Shown piece after piece: positions 44,258 through 57,091 of a stretch of 64,000 nt of DNA. Under the pieces are notes generated by a model. That model worked only from the letters and a program-made list of their open reading frames with translations, had not been told where the DNA came from and made no database searches. Positions within the stretch are counted from its first letter, which is position 1. Each line of letters starts with the position of its first letter. The stretch is from NCBI RefSeq assembly GCF_004379255.2, contig NC_056046.1:12710001-12774000 (forward strand), in the 5' to 3' direction. Origin of the DNA: Salvia splendens. Its lineage: Eukaryota; Streptophyta; Magnoliopsida; Lamiales; Lamiaceae. The translations under genes and the position numbers were made by a program.

Positions 44258-47200
44258 CTAACGCCGTGCAATCCTCCGCGCCCACAACTCTTCAATTAAA
44301 TACTTTTGGAGTCGAATATGAGCATCCGTTTGACGCATGTCAGCATGTGCTTGGAGGAGGTCGGCTTCATTGTGCGGGACCCCATTTCGTACGTTGGGGG
44401 CGGCTATGCCGTGGCTTGGACCGGCTTCATTATCGTCGTTGGTCCAACTAGTCAGTCGTACACCTTCATCTTCGACAATCATGTTGTGCATGATAATACA
44501 GGCGTACATTATATCAACAATGCAGTCGATATGCCACAAACGCGTTGGACCCCTAATTGCCGCCCATCGAGACTGGAGCACACCAAATGCGCACTCCACG
44601 TCCTTGCGCTGACTCCTGGCGTTCCGCAAAGTAGGCCTTCCTCTTATCCGATGCGCATCTGATCGTCTTCACAAAGACAGGCCACCTAGGGTATATCCCA
44701 TCCGCCAAGTAGTAGCTCATATCATGTTGGGTCCCGTTGGCGACAAAACTGATGGCCGGACCGACGCCCTGACACTGCTCGTGGAAAAGGGGCGACGAGT
44801 TGAGGACGTTGAGGTCGTTGTTCGACCCGGCTATCCCAAAATACGCATGCCAAATCCATAGCCGGTAGTCAGCAACGGCCTCCAGGATCACCGTGAGATT
44901 CTTTCCCTTGTAGCCGGTCGTGTAGAACCCCTTCCAGGCAGCGGAACAGTTCTTCCACTCCCAATGCATACAATCTATGCTGCCTAACATACCCAGGAAC
45001 CCATGCATCTCCCCGTGCATCTGCATCAGATACTGGCAGTCTTCGCGAGTAGGGCTTCGAAGGTACTGATCACGGAAAATTTCAATCACGCCCTGACAGA
45101 AATACTTCATACATTCAAGGGCAGTCAACTCACCTGTCACGCCCGCATTTTCTAAGGATAGAAAACACGGTTGATCGCGACTAGGGGAGGGTTAAAGAAG
45201 CGGGGAAGAAAGGGGGAATCAACACAAATCGACCATAGCTCGAAACAAATGAGAATAGCTCGAATAAAATCAGAGTATCTCAACAATCAACAACTCAAAG
45301 AAACAATATTTAGCGATACAAGAGCTCAAAAGAATGAAAACTACTTAGCGGAAGCATTTGAGAGAAGGAATATGCCACGTGTGAAGAAATTACACATTCT
45401 AAACACTTAAATTTCTTCAACGGTCTTGCTCAACACCCACCGCACCCGTCACGCTCAACCTGCACATTAAGAAAAACAATATGCAGGGCTGAGTACTTGA
45501 TGCACTCAGTGGACTCATGCCGAAAACATTTTATAAAAAGTATTTATCATGCCACCATTGAGTGACCTTGGGGTTTTAACTTTAGAAATTGCCCAAGACA
45601 CTAAAATAATTTCCATCGTAAAACTCGACTGATCAGTCATTTTCCCATAGATGTCCACCATATCTGATCCGTTGATGACAAGGAATGTGGCCACATTCCA
45701 AGTCACTAGACCGGCCGACCCAAAAGACGGCTCACGATCTCCATAGGTGTACACTAGCCTGAATAGGGACTCACTCCCTAGACAGACCCGAATTCGATTA
45801 TCCATTGATGGCAAAAGCCACATCAGATAGGTTCCATAGATAAAACAAAACACGGCATGACAAATATTCATATTATTTTCACATAAAAAAAATACTTAGG
45901 GCATTGCCCTTATTTAAAAAGAAAGCCCACCTCGCTTGCTTATACCACACAATCACGACTTTACGCAACCTTTTACTCTTGGTACCCTCGTACGTGCAAC
46001 AACCCTTGTCAATATCACCACACAATCAGGTTTTCCATTATTACAATTATCATGCATGTCCTATCATTCCTTTCATCGTTCTCTTAGATTGTCCACTCCC
46101 GAACGTTCATCAACATAAGGAAAAACATGTCATAATACTTCTCAACGTGTTACACATAATCATGCCATAGGATACCTTCTTAAATCATACATGCATCATA
46201 TAATTCATTAAACTTAGCAACAAGTGATATTTTCACCTAACAACAAAACTTGCAGAATTGCGCGGTTGGTTTGTAAAAATTATTTAAAATTCATCCGGTC
46301 TCCGTTGGGGCTGAAACTTTTCCACAATACAGTAGACACATAAAATATCATTCAATTAAAATTTCACATCAAAATAATCTTTTTAGGTCGGTCAAATCGA
46401 AAACGTAACTCCCTGGTCGAGAAAAACAATTTCTGGCAGAACTGCACAGTCAACTTCAAAAATTCACCAAAAATAAATCTTTCGTCCAAATAGGTTGAAA
46501 TTCACACACCACACAGAAGATACCTTAAGGTTTACTCAGAAAAAAGAATCGTATAAAAAGGAGTTTGTTTGGTCGGTCAAACATGCGTCGGAACCTACTG
46601 TCCGAATACTACAGATTTCATGCTCCAAAATTCGAGTTTTCCTAAATGAATGCAAGGAAATCAAGGCTGGGAATTGATCGGTGATTACCTTCTTAGGCGG
46701 CAGAAAACTCTCTTCTCCAACTCGGTTCTTTCTCTAAATTTTAGTTCCTGGTTTTTCTTGGTATTGAATTTATGTGTAGAAAGATCGTGGGATTGATTGG
46801 ATATATACAGACAAAACTGATAGATATTGATGGATTTGGTGGTTGGAGAGATTTTAGGGAGTATAGATATGGGGAAATCGTTTGGTGATAAAGTTTGGAG
46901 ATATATATTTGACCAAGTCAACTAGGAAAAGATTTAATTAGATTTATTTTATTTTATTTGATTTTTTTTCTCTCTTTTTTTTTCGGGGTGTTACATCACC
47001 GATGTGGAGGTACTCGTACCACATGTCTCTCGCGCCTCCGTAGGCCAACTGCCTGATTGCCGCAGTGCACTTTTGAATAAGTGTGTGGCCGGGTATGCCA
47101 GCCGCATCGTGCCTGAAGCGGAAATGCAGATATCGCTGCTCCAAGGCCTTAACAATACGTATAAACAAGGCTTTGCTCATCCTAAAACGTGAAATGGTTG

Positions 47201-47391
47201 TCGTTGAACCGCAGCTCCTGTGCGAAGTAGTCTGCGTATAGGCGCTGATGTGCAGCTACGTGATCACGTTCAATCACTGTTCGGCGGTGGACAACTGGTC
47301 GTGGTCGAGGTCGAGGTACCGCCGGCTGCAAGGCCCTCTGCAGCAGCCGATCAATCTCACCGTTCGTATAGGCCTCTAACGCTTCGTTCAT
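44258..47391 (-). pseudogene. PIF/Harbinger transposase, broken by an LTR insertion and two frameshifts
   Basis: The N-terminal part (47391 down to 47001) is acidic, then reads YADYFAQELRFNDNHF and, after a frameshift near 47189 in a T run, RMSKALFIRIVKAL and MWYEYLHIGDV. The solo LTR then interrupts the gene. The rest resumes at 45134 with TGELTALECMKYFCQGV, GSIDCMHW (first D), GIAGSNNDLNVL (second D kept), a second frameshift near 44605, then KDVECAFGVLQ (E) and IMYACIIMHNMI. All three DDE residues are present, but the gene is dead. The true start is uncertain. Confidence 0.8.
45135..46995 (-). mobile_element. Solo LTR, 1861 bp, with 5-bp duplication TCACC, inside the Harbinger transposase
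   Basis: Begins TGTCACGCCCGC and ends CGGGGTGTTACA on the plus strand, flanked by TCACC at 45130-45134 and 46996-47000. Read on the minus strand it starts TGTAACACCCCG and its 3' part has a 'tactcagccctgcatattg' block, typical of chromovirus-like gypsy LTRs, so minus is the likely orientation. No internal region is left. Confidence 0.8.
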
Positions 47392-47915
47392 TCGACGATC
47401 GTACTCCTCATCATCCCCACCACTACCACGACTACTACCACCAACGTTGCTAATTTCCCGTTGTTGATCTTGTACAGAAATTAAGATAGAGAGAGTAATC
47501 GTTAAAACAAGTGGTGCGAATGAAAATGACGTGCAAATCGCGTATATATAGTGTTTCGAAATTTTTTTAAAAAAAATTAAATTCGCTCGCCGGTCCTGAG
47601 CCTGCAATGGCGGCGAGTGGACCGGCGAGCGCATCGGTGAGCGCTCGCGAATCGGCCAGCGCTAGCCGGTTTTTCACCGAAATGGTGCTCGCCGGTTCCA
47701 ATGGTTCGGCGAGCGGACCGGCGAGCGCCGGAAATCGGCTAGCCGGCCCGCTCGCCGCCATTGGAGATGCTCTAAGAGAGATGGTAAAGTAAAAGAAAAA
47801 ACAAGTAAGCATGAATAGATGTTTTGTTTTTAGCCAAAAAAAGAAATGACTCAAGTAACTTTGGATAACCTAAAATAAAATACTGTACGGCTCAAGTAAC
47901 TTGATACGGAGGGAG

Positions 47916-48879
47916 TAATTTTTTTTGTCTTGGCTGATTTACGTCGACTTTTAAGGTTAACAACTTTTTTTGGGTCATCATCTACTATCTCTTGCTATAT
48001 ACACATCATATTTCTTCTTCGTCATCATTTCTCTCAATTTTTTGCAAAAGATCGTTGTTCGACCTCAAATAGAGAGGCAGTATCTGGTTCGTTTTTTCAA
48101 CCCTCCAACCTCCTTGGATATTCTCAGCCCTTTGAACGAACAAAATCCTACATCCGTCGTCGTTCATTCTAAACAAAAGGAGAAGCATCGTCGTTTGAGT
48201 CATTTTTTTCACTATGAATATATGAGTATATACAATGAGAAAATGAAAGTTAAATTGGGATGTATCTATAAAATTTATATATTAAAAATTATAATACAAG
48301 TCAAATTAGACATTTAATAATGTAGATTCCAAAATGAAAATAAAAATGAATTTATAATCGTGGATGAAAAGAATAAGATTTTAGAATTGATACATTATAT
48401 TGAAAGTGAATTGCGTGTGGCCATCTGCAGGCTCGACTTGTTTCGTTCTCTTTATTTTTTTCCTTTTGTATTTGGCTACTACGTGGAATATGCATTTGCA
48501 GCATAACACAAAAGAGGAAAGGTTGTACCCCTCAAGAAAAAAAGGAAGAAATAGAATTGATATATATAAGTATGTAACAACAATATTAATTGCTTGCATG
48601 TGAAAGACGGTACATGGTCGAATTACAATTAACGACAACGGAAGATTGAGTGGCAAAATTGTGAGACAAAATTGTGAGCAAAAATTTCCAAGCTCGACCC
48701 CAGCTAGGGGCTCTGCCCCTTGGACCCCGCAACTCGAGGGCGCTGCCCCTGAACTCCGTCTAATCATAATGAATTCAAACAAGCGTGCACTCCGCACTTC
48801 CAAACTTATATGATGTCTCATTATGGCAATATTGATCAATCAAGTTAATCCAATGATATTAAAATAACCAACAATATAT
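47916..48879. other. Intergenic, nothing firm
   Basis: A GC-rich stretch near 48690-48755 (repeated 'ggcgctgcccct'-like words) stands out. No gene found. Confidence 0.4.
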
Positions 48880-49160
48880 ACGGCTCGTTGAACTATGTAT
48901 TTTTGTTTTAACTATGTATTTTTTTAGAAATTATATAACTTTTTTTTAAAATAAAGTGGTTGCATTTTCTCCGTATTCGTGTCAAAATTTTAATTCCGTA
49001 AATTGTTTAATTTGGTGAATTTGTGAATTTTTATTATTGTGGAAAGTTCGTCGGGATGTCCTTGGGGATGTCCGCCACTGTGCAGTGGGAAGTCCTTATG
49101 ACGTGGCATGATGTGTTTTTGGGATGTCCGCCGGGACATCCGCACCACTGTGGATGCCCT
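48880..49160. mobile_element. Truncated Harbinger fragment (one end)
   Basis: The right end reads CACTGTGGATGCCC followed by TAA. The part at 48965-49005 ('cgtattcgtgtcaaaatttt') matches, in reverse, the subterminal part of the element at 43990. No partner end was found on the left. Confidence 0.55.
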
Positions 49161-49205
49161 AAAGCGTTGGATCGGACTCTTCTTTGGTGTCAAGGTAATA
49201 GCTAT

Positions 49206-49290
49206 GCGTGGAGGTTCGAGTCCTCTTCAAGGCATAATATTGAGAATGCTCATTGAATAAGCAATTCAATAAGAGAGCTCGGATCGAAAT
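49206..49290 (+). other. Plastid DNA insertion (NUPT): 3' half of trnL-CAA and its downstream spacer
   Basis: The sequence from 'gcgtggaggttcgagtcctc' through 'ttcaaggca' is the T-arm and 3' acceptor strand of plastid tRNA-Leu(CAA). The next ~50 bases match the plastid spacer that follows it, up to 'gagagctcggatcgaa'. The 5' half of the tRNA is missing, so it is not a working gene. The match is from memory of plastid sequence. Confidence 0.75.
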
Positions 49291-51119
49291 TCTTTCTTTT
49301 CCATCACTTTGGCATATGTCAAAAAAATATTGCGATCATACATCAACCAAAAAATCAGATCAAGAGAAACACAATTGCTAATACCCCACCTACACACCAC
49401 TGAAGTGACTTAACCAATAAAACATAACACTACATGTCAAGTAGTTGGAAGTAATATGTGTTGGTGGAATGCTATGTGTCGCATTCTACTTACTATTATT
49501 GAAAGGTAAAAAATAGTAATTCTTATTTGCGGATGAAATGAAATGTAAAATGTAATAGTGGAAGAAGGATTACATAATTGTCAAAATGTAAGCTTTCATG
49601 CTGCTATGTCAGTTATGCATGTTGAAAACCATGCCAATTAATATCTTACTAGCAACGTAAAATTTTGTGATTGAAAATTGATTTTGACAGTTTTTATTTA
49701 ATTGGTTATGTATAGTTTGGAGTATTTTTGTTAACATGTCGATCTTTCAGGTAATTAAATGTAATTATTTATAAGTTGAGGATTCTATTAAAAATCAATA
49801 GTTTGAGTATTAAAATGTAACTTCACTTGCATAATTTTGTAACTATACAATCTGCTACGTACTTTCATCTCACTTTTAGTTAGTTCAATTAATCTTAGTA
49901 TATCCCCAAATGCAATAATTTACTTTACAAAAATAACTATCCCACAACTTGTAAATAGTTCCTTTCTACACTGATCAGCTTATAACCGGTCAAATAATAG
50001 ATAAAGTCAAATCATGATATCTTGTTTTACAATAAGGTTAAGGTCCAATTATACTACCAACTTTTCATATTCTAAGAAAAGCAAATCATGTTATATGCTT
50101 TACATTAAGGTTAAGGTCCAACTATGCCAACAACTTTACATATTCTAGTACTAAAATATAAAAAACCTTCACTTGCCCCATGTGCCCACAGGAGAATTCT
50201 TTGGTTTTTTTATGGAATTGTTTAACAAATATAGTCAGACTATGTTTTGATATAGCAAATTGAATAGGGTTATAAAATGTTTAAATCAATTGATAAAAAA
50301 ATCCAAGGAGCGTGGTAAGTAACAACTCCCAAACCATAAAGAAACACAACTTTGTTAGTTGATAAATTGTTTATTGGCGTCACTAGATCATATATATCTC
50401 ACCTCATTATCAACAATATCACGCTGTCATAAATCTTATAACTAAATATAAATTCTTTGATATTTAAAATTCGTAAAATAATTAAATAATTGGGTGGCAG
50501 ATGTGTATATAATTGTAGTGTTACTATGTAACCGGAGCAGCCGGTGGAAGGGAACCGACCACGTGCATGGTACTACGAATTGAACCAAAACCGAATCTAA
50601 GAGGATCGAAATCGGCCCCATGTGAGTAATGAATGTTGAGCTGTAACTGTAATACTCCCATAGCATTGGAATCATCAAGACAGCAATCACGTGAATCATG
50701 TGTCACACTCACTGACTGGGTTGGGGGCTGCTACAACATTTCTAAATATCTTTTTCTATTTAAAATCTTATTTTGACTCTTTTATGAAAATATTAGCACA
50801 ATAAGAGTTTTACTTTTATACTATTCCCTCTATTCTATAATAGATGTCGCACTTTTCTTTTTTGCTTGTTCCACAGAAGATAGCACATTTCTTTTTAAGG
50901 AAAAGCTCTTCTCATATAAATATAAAATATTATTTTCTCTCTTCATTTAACACACAAGACAAAAACGCATAAATTTGTGTTATTATCCAAATGTGGCCAC
51001 TAAAATTAAAAAAATAAATATTTCAAAATGACAAAATGAAACATCATTTCATTAATGGAGTTAGTATTTTCTAATTAAGGTATTTTGTTTAGTCCTTAGC
51101 GAAAGGTTCGTCTTTTATA
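49291..51119. other. Intergenic, AT-rich, with a worn Stowaway-like element
   Basis: At about 50824-51065 there is a degenerate Stowaway-like block ('ctattccctctattctataa' at the left). No gene is seen. Confidence 0.45.
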
Positions 51120-51320
51120 CTCCCTCCATTCAATAGTAGTGGGGGCATTTCTTTTCGGCACGGAGATTAAGAAAGTAGAGAGATGAAGAGAGAATAAAGT
51201 AAGAGAGAGTAAAGTAAGTGAGAAGAAATGTGTTAACTTTTACTAAAAAGGGAAATGACTCTACTACTATGGAATGTACAAAAATGGCAAAATGACTCCA
51301 CTACTATGGAACGGAGGGAG
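51120..51320. mobile_element. Stowaway-type MITE, 201 bp
   Basis: Ends CTCCCTCCATTCAATAGTAG and complement CTACTATGGAACGGAGGGAG, TA on both sides (51118-51119 and 51321-51322). Long pairing ends and little wear suggest a fairly young copy. Confidence 0.85.
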
Positions 51321-52422
51321 TACATTGCACAAAGAGTAGTCTCACAGGCTGCCTATTGCGTCACTTTCATGTGTCACATGAGGTGCAATGGAAAACATAA
51401 GACATGAAAGTGTCATAAAGATAAAGTGTTTGATAAATTGTTGTTATATTTGTAGATAAAATTAAGAATATATAGTTCCTATCATATAAAAATGTTTAGG
51501 ATCTGATTTTTAACTGATCCAAATATTAAGATTTGATTAAAACCTTAATAACTTTTACTTTTATCTTTATAACTATATCATATAAATTCTAATATTTCAA
51601 GGTTAAGTCTCCTTGTAAAAGGATCCCAACCCCTAGATCTAATTCCAAACATGTAGCAACACGTTATGTCTACATTTCTTTGCCGATATACATATTTGCT
51701 GAAACAACTGTCCTAATATGCATATGGTGCATTGCTACATGTAGTCATGTAGATGTGTTGGTACATTTGCTAATTTCTGCAGCCACAGCCCAATAACATA
51801 GCATGAGAGTATTGCACGGACTAATTTTTCTGATATCTACATGAAATATTTGGAATTCTTCTCACTCCTAAGCGGCCACAAGTCACCCCCAAATTGAGCG
51901 TCGGGCTTGATGATGCAGTTTAGGGTTCTTACTTTGTGTGATGACAACACGATCGAAGGAGCCCTCTGTGCCCTCGCTGTTGGTGGATCGGAATATATCC
52001 AACTCGACTCTTTTGCCCCGTCTGAAAGGCATATAAATAATTCTCCCCCAGCCACTTCCAAGATCAGCACTAGCTGCTGCTTCTTCTTCATCCTCCTCGA
52101 CACCCTCAGCACCACTTTCATTCACTGTAGTTGCATCTGATAACTTTTGATCGTTTGAAGCCATTTTGTCAGCATCTTCTTCATACTTGTCACTCCCGGC
52201 TTCTTCACTATCAAAATGGCTCTCTGACAATAAACAATGTTGGTTCAACAGGATGCACATCGAGCAGAGTTACTGAAATAAAATATTTCAGCTATAATGT
52301 AATCCATCCTTATAGCAAATTTGAGGCACTTACCCACATCGATTTCCAAATTTTCCGGTATTTTATTAGCTTGCATCTCATTCAATGTTTCAAACTTCAT
52401 ACCATCAAGAGGCCAAGCGTCT

Positions 52423-55110
52423 CTACGAAAAAGAACAAAGAATTCGGATGTGTTACTACTAAGATGCATGTCCAAGAAAAATTAACAAATATGTCCATAC
52501 ATAAAAAACGAAAATTGTAATAAACAGCAAAACATTCCAAGTTATCAAGTTCACAAGAGCTGGAAACACAGATACTTGACAAAAATAACAGAAATAAAAA
52601 GCTTCATCCTGCATTTATCAGATAATCTTAACATTTAGAGGAAAGAGAAAAGACTCAAGAAAAGCTAAACAGCACTGCAAACTTAGCGCATATTAACTCC
52701 AAGTCTACCATCACTACCCAACAGAGCAAAAGTTGTACATTGTATTACATGCAGTAACAGGAAGGAGAGTAAACCATTTGAGACTACCATGATCACAGGA
52801 AGACGTGTTCTTCTATTGTAAACAAAGTAGAGAACCAATGTTTCAGTGACCTAAACACTATAATGTTTCAGATGTGTCCACATGTCTGTATGTCACTTTA
52901 ACTTACTGTGTGTGAAAGTCAAACTGATAACTCAATATGCTTTGTTTTTTGGATGATGGACAAAAAAAATTTCTTATATGACACCTAGTTACCTATACTA
53001 GGTTTCTGTGTATCCATTTCAGGTTGATAACATCCTCTTATGGATCTCAAAATGTTTATCATAAAACCCTGTAGATTTTGATTAAATTCAAGTACGATAG
53101 TAAGGTTGAATAATTGTTGAGTGTAACTGCCAAAAGAATTTATGATTGTCAAAAGCTTTAATTAATTAACTAACAGATATTCGATATCTTAAATACCAGG
53201 GTCAGATAAGAGTAAAACAAGTCCCAGCTCGCCAATCGTTATGGTAATAAAGGGATAAGCCAATAGTATTCCCTAGTTGAATTAATTAACATTTATAGGC
53301 TGATTGATATTCTAGGATTATAGGGACTTAAATACATTTATGTTCTAGGCTGAGCATAGGGAATTACACACTAGAGGCCATCTTCGTTCTTTGTATTTGA
53401 TCCCTAGATTGGCCACTAAGCTCAGGAGCCATAATATGCATCGCAATTTAAGACCAGGCTCTGGCCTAGCTCACTGTATTATTTCATAATTGAAATCTCT
53501 CTCCAAATAAACATAAGTCAGATCATAATTATCAGAATAGTTACGTGAAAAAAGACAGATAGTTGGACGGTTTTCTTGTGAGAACCCAGCATGGTGATTT
53601 CGAAGGTTGTCTTCCATCCGATAACCAAAACCAAGCATTAGGATATAGTCCTGAAGATCAAAATTGGAGCCATAATAAATCAAAAATCCCTCTAATCTCT
53701 GCAGTAGTTTCAGTGAAAACATATGTACAGCCGGCACATATATGGTGAGCTAAATCTGCGAGAAAGATCCTCGGGTAACTTAAATAGTAATCAATTTTAC
53801 GGTTCCTTCAAGGTTCCCACCAAGCTTTTACAGCCACTTATGCTAAACAATACCTCGCATACCCTCGTTGCTTCATCTTCCCCATGCTTGGGCAACCTAA
53901 CCGTGAACTAACAAACTCAAACCCCCTGCTGAGCCGTACTGCAATACCTAGTTCAAATCACAATTCCTCCATCATCAAGTGAGCAAGCAGTGTTGGGATA
54001 ACTTCAACGTTCCCATTTACATGTTTGAGTTGTGAGACATGGAGAAACAAGGTAGATGCATGTCTTCACAGGATGAAATGCAGTGCAAACTTCATATCAT
54101 ATTCTTCATAGTGCGAGCTATGGTAGGTCAAATTAACAAACACCCTAACCCCAACCACAAAGGACAGGTCTTGCCAGTGAGCAATTTGACTTCACCATGC
54201 AGCCCAGTTGAAGTGTAAAACTCAATTGGCAAAGCAATGCATTGTTTGCCAACTCCTCGATACCAGCCTGTGCATTGCCTACACCACGGCCAGAGGTGGC
54301 TGACAATGGATAATTAAAACTGAGATTCTTCATGTGGCTAAATGGTATCATGTGTTAACCGTTAAAGCAAAACTGGCTCATGGTATCCACAAACTCCATG
54401 TCTTTTTGTGCTGAGGCGATGAGGCAAAACAACAAATATGGACCTCCCTAAATATAACTAAGCACCTCAGCTTGGCCATCAATCTCAAGATGTTAGTAGG
54501 ACTAAATCCCACACTGTCGCTCATTTTCCCACATCATGTGTTAGCACTTGGTGGTTTCACAGTTTCCCCACGACATGGACTTTCACATCGAGACCACCTT
54601 TGAAGCAACACCCATAACACGAAATACCCACACCAGTTGGCTGAGGCTATCAAACTTCAAGTTAAACCATCCTTTAAGGCCGATCTATGCCAAACCAACT
54701 CTGCCAGGATGTCCTCATATCCATTCTTTAACCTCTCAATTTGTTCTCCAATTCCATTCGAGCAACTTGTAGTTTTGAATATAATCCATTTCCATTCCGG
54801 CGGTTTAAACCAGTTAAGGGAGCCTCAAGAACAATATCAAATATGAAAAGGAATTCTATAATAAAATGGTTCTGAATGAACCAAACAAAGAGAACACCAT
54901 ATTCCTGTTCTCAAGCACTTAGCGCCAATTCTCAAAGGTTAATGTTATGAGCAGATTCAAATTATTATCATCTATATTTAATCAATTTATGTTTATTCTA
55001 ATTAGTACTAGTATTTATTTTATTGATGTAGTTGCTTGATAACACCTAAAATCACATCTTACTGACGAATTTTCAAGAAAACCACATCTTACTTAGAAAG
55101 AACAACTAAC
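52423..55110. other. Large intron 10 (2.7 kb) of the Rsm22-like gene
   Basis: Much longer than the other introns; AT-rich, with no clear element ends or coding exon. Probably swollen by old insertions I cannot resolve. Confidence 0.45.
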
Positions 55111-56868
55111 CTTGGTCTTGTTCCTCGTCTAAAAGCAACATAACAAAACTTTTCATCTTCAAAGCCACGTAAAGGACCCTTGGATCGCTGCAGAAGTTTT
55201 ACAGATTTAAGAAATTATAAGTATTTTCCATACCCAGTCAATATATAATTACTTCTAATAGACAAATTTGTTTCCTGAAGAGCACAGAGTTGACATTGCA
55301 CTATAATAGCAACTTAAAAAGGGGTGGGATGTTCATAAGAAGACCTCAATATATGTGTGATCTGGTAAAAATACTTCTTAATAAGTCAGGTTGCTTTCCA
55401 TATAACTACAAACAAATAATGTCAGACATCAAAACCTTTTTTTCAAGCGCAAGGGGATTCTGGAGAAAGGAGCCACAGGAGCTAGATTGCAAGAAGCATC
55501 AGAATTAAGCAACATTGAAATGTGATAGCTATAGACAAAGAGGTAGTATGGTCTTATCAGCAACAATGACACAGCACCATGCAGGCTAAGTAACTTAAGA
55601 TAGCTATAGATGGCCAACGGTGACAGGGGAGGAAGCTTTAAATGATAGCAATGATAAAGTGGTGGTAGGAAGGAAAGAAGATCACAGGCTCTGATCTGAG
55701 GTTTGACTGAGGTGCATTTAGGACATGAAGATTGAACCCCACCCTAGGTTAGTGGTGATGGGCAAATATCAGAGGTCCCATTTCTTTGAACATTATCCAA
55801 TGAGAAATGGGTGTCCCCATTCATTACTTGTTCCCAGAATATTTTGAGAATGAAGTTGGCAAGAGCATATCCCCACATATCCAACAGAGTACAAGTTTGG
55901 TCAGTAATGAAAATTGTCTACTTTACTCAGAGGATAATGAAAATGCACATCTAGAGGACAATTCTCACGGACTAATTAATGGTTGCATACTAACAGCCAA
56001 GTCAGCCCATGAAGGATTTTAAGAGACTTGTGTACAAGTGCAAGGTGCTATAGCATTAGTTATCACAAAAAAAAACCTTGTATAATAGCTGAGATGGTGT
56101 CCTCTCCAGGTGCTGGACAAAATGACAGTATTTCCCGTATTCTGTAATGGACAAGGTCCATCGTGCAGACACTGCAAGAAAAATCATGAATTCATAATCG
56201 GTCAGAATCAATCTAGCTGTTTGCTGAAGATGTTACGTAAGCTGCAGCATATGAAACATCAACTCCATTACTCACGGGAGCAACAATAAATGCACCAGTT
56301 TTTAGTGTCATTATATCTTTAGAAGCTCTCTTGGCTGCATTCTGCAATTTCCGGGTTCTCTGGGGAGCAAAAGCACATTCGTATCAGAAATAAACCACAA
56401 AAAGAGGATTCCAGAAAATACAACCATTATGTACCCTATTATCCATCCATAAGATGTGGGATCGCATTTGGGATATAATTTTTTATCCTTGGGGAGTTCC
56501 AGGCTCCACCAAAACCTGATCCACAGTGCAAAAAACTGTGATTTATGAGTTAACAGAAAACTTTCATCAAACAAATACAGAGAAAACTTTTAGACGAGGC
56601 AGAGGAGGTGCATATGCAAGAGAAATTACATCACGAGGGAAAGCAGCCAAATAAAAAAGATAGTCGTGGATACAATAAGAATAACAAAACCAAAATGAAA
56701 AAAAAACAATATTAAATCAGTTTATTCAGTTAGTATTAAAAGAGGGGATTTTTTTTCTTAAAGTTGGTTCTACTTGTAAGAGTTCCACCTTATGCTTAGT
56801 TGTATGCTTACTATCAAAAGTTGCATTCATAATTAAATAACCACCCACGCGTTTTTGGCTCTTTAATA

Positions 56869-57091
56869 CTCCCCCCGTCCCACAAGAGTACGCACTTTTT
56901 TCCTTTTTAGTCCATCCCACAAGAGTATGCACTTTCTAATTTTGGAAACTCCTATTCTCTCTAAAGAGGTGGGACCCAACCACCACTAACAATACTTTAA
57001 TTACTTTTTCTTTTTGTCTCTCTTACTTTACCAATTGTGCATTAAAACTCGTGCCCAACCAAAAGTGCATACTCTAGTGGGATGGAGGGAG
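56869..57091. mobile_element. Stowaway-type MITE, 223 bp, in intron 6 of the Rsm22-like gene
   Basis: Ends CTCCCCCCGTCCCACAAGAG and complement CTCCCTCCATCCCACTAGAG; TA at 56867-56868 and 57092-57093. Confidence 0.85.

Larger units (their letters stand above)
43990..47772 (-). mobile_element. PIF/Harbinger DNA transposon with nested solo LTR, 3783 bp
   Basis: Inverted ends GGGCATCTCCAGTGGC and GAGCATCTCCAATGGC (14 of 16 match), with TAA at 43987-43989 and 47773-47775. It encodes a broken transposase on the minus strand. Without the 1.86-kb LTR and its duplication it would be about 1.9 kb, close to the element at 21072-23078. Confidence 0.85.
43890..47915. mobile_element. Stowaway MITE split by a Harbinger element (outer layer of a three-level nest)
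   Basis: The left half (43890-43989) begins CTCTATCCGTCTCACGTTAC. The right half (47776-47915) ends in the complement of CTCCCTCCGTATCAAGTTAC, with TA at 43888-43889 and 47916-47917. Joined without the insert, the MITE would be about 240 bp, the normal size here. Confidence 0.8.

Noticed and set aside
48381..48839. 152-codon open frame on the minus strand
   Set aside because: Hydrophobic, low-complexity translation of intergenic DNA, with no family resemblance, no promoter signs and no exon partners.
49150..49235. A working nuclear tRNA gene suggested by the GGTTCGAGTCC box
   Set aside because: Only the 3' half of plastid trnL-CAA is present; no matching acceptor or D-arm upstream, so it is read as a plastid insertion.
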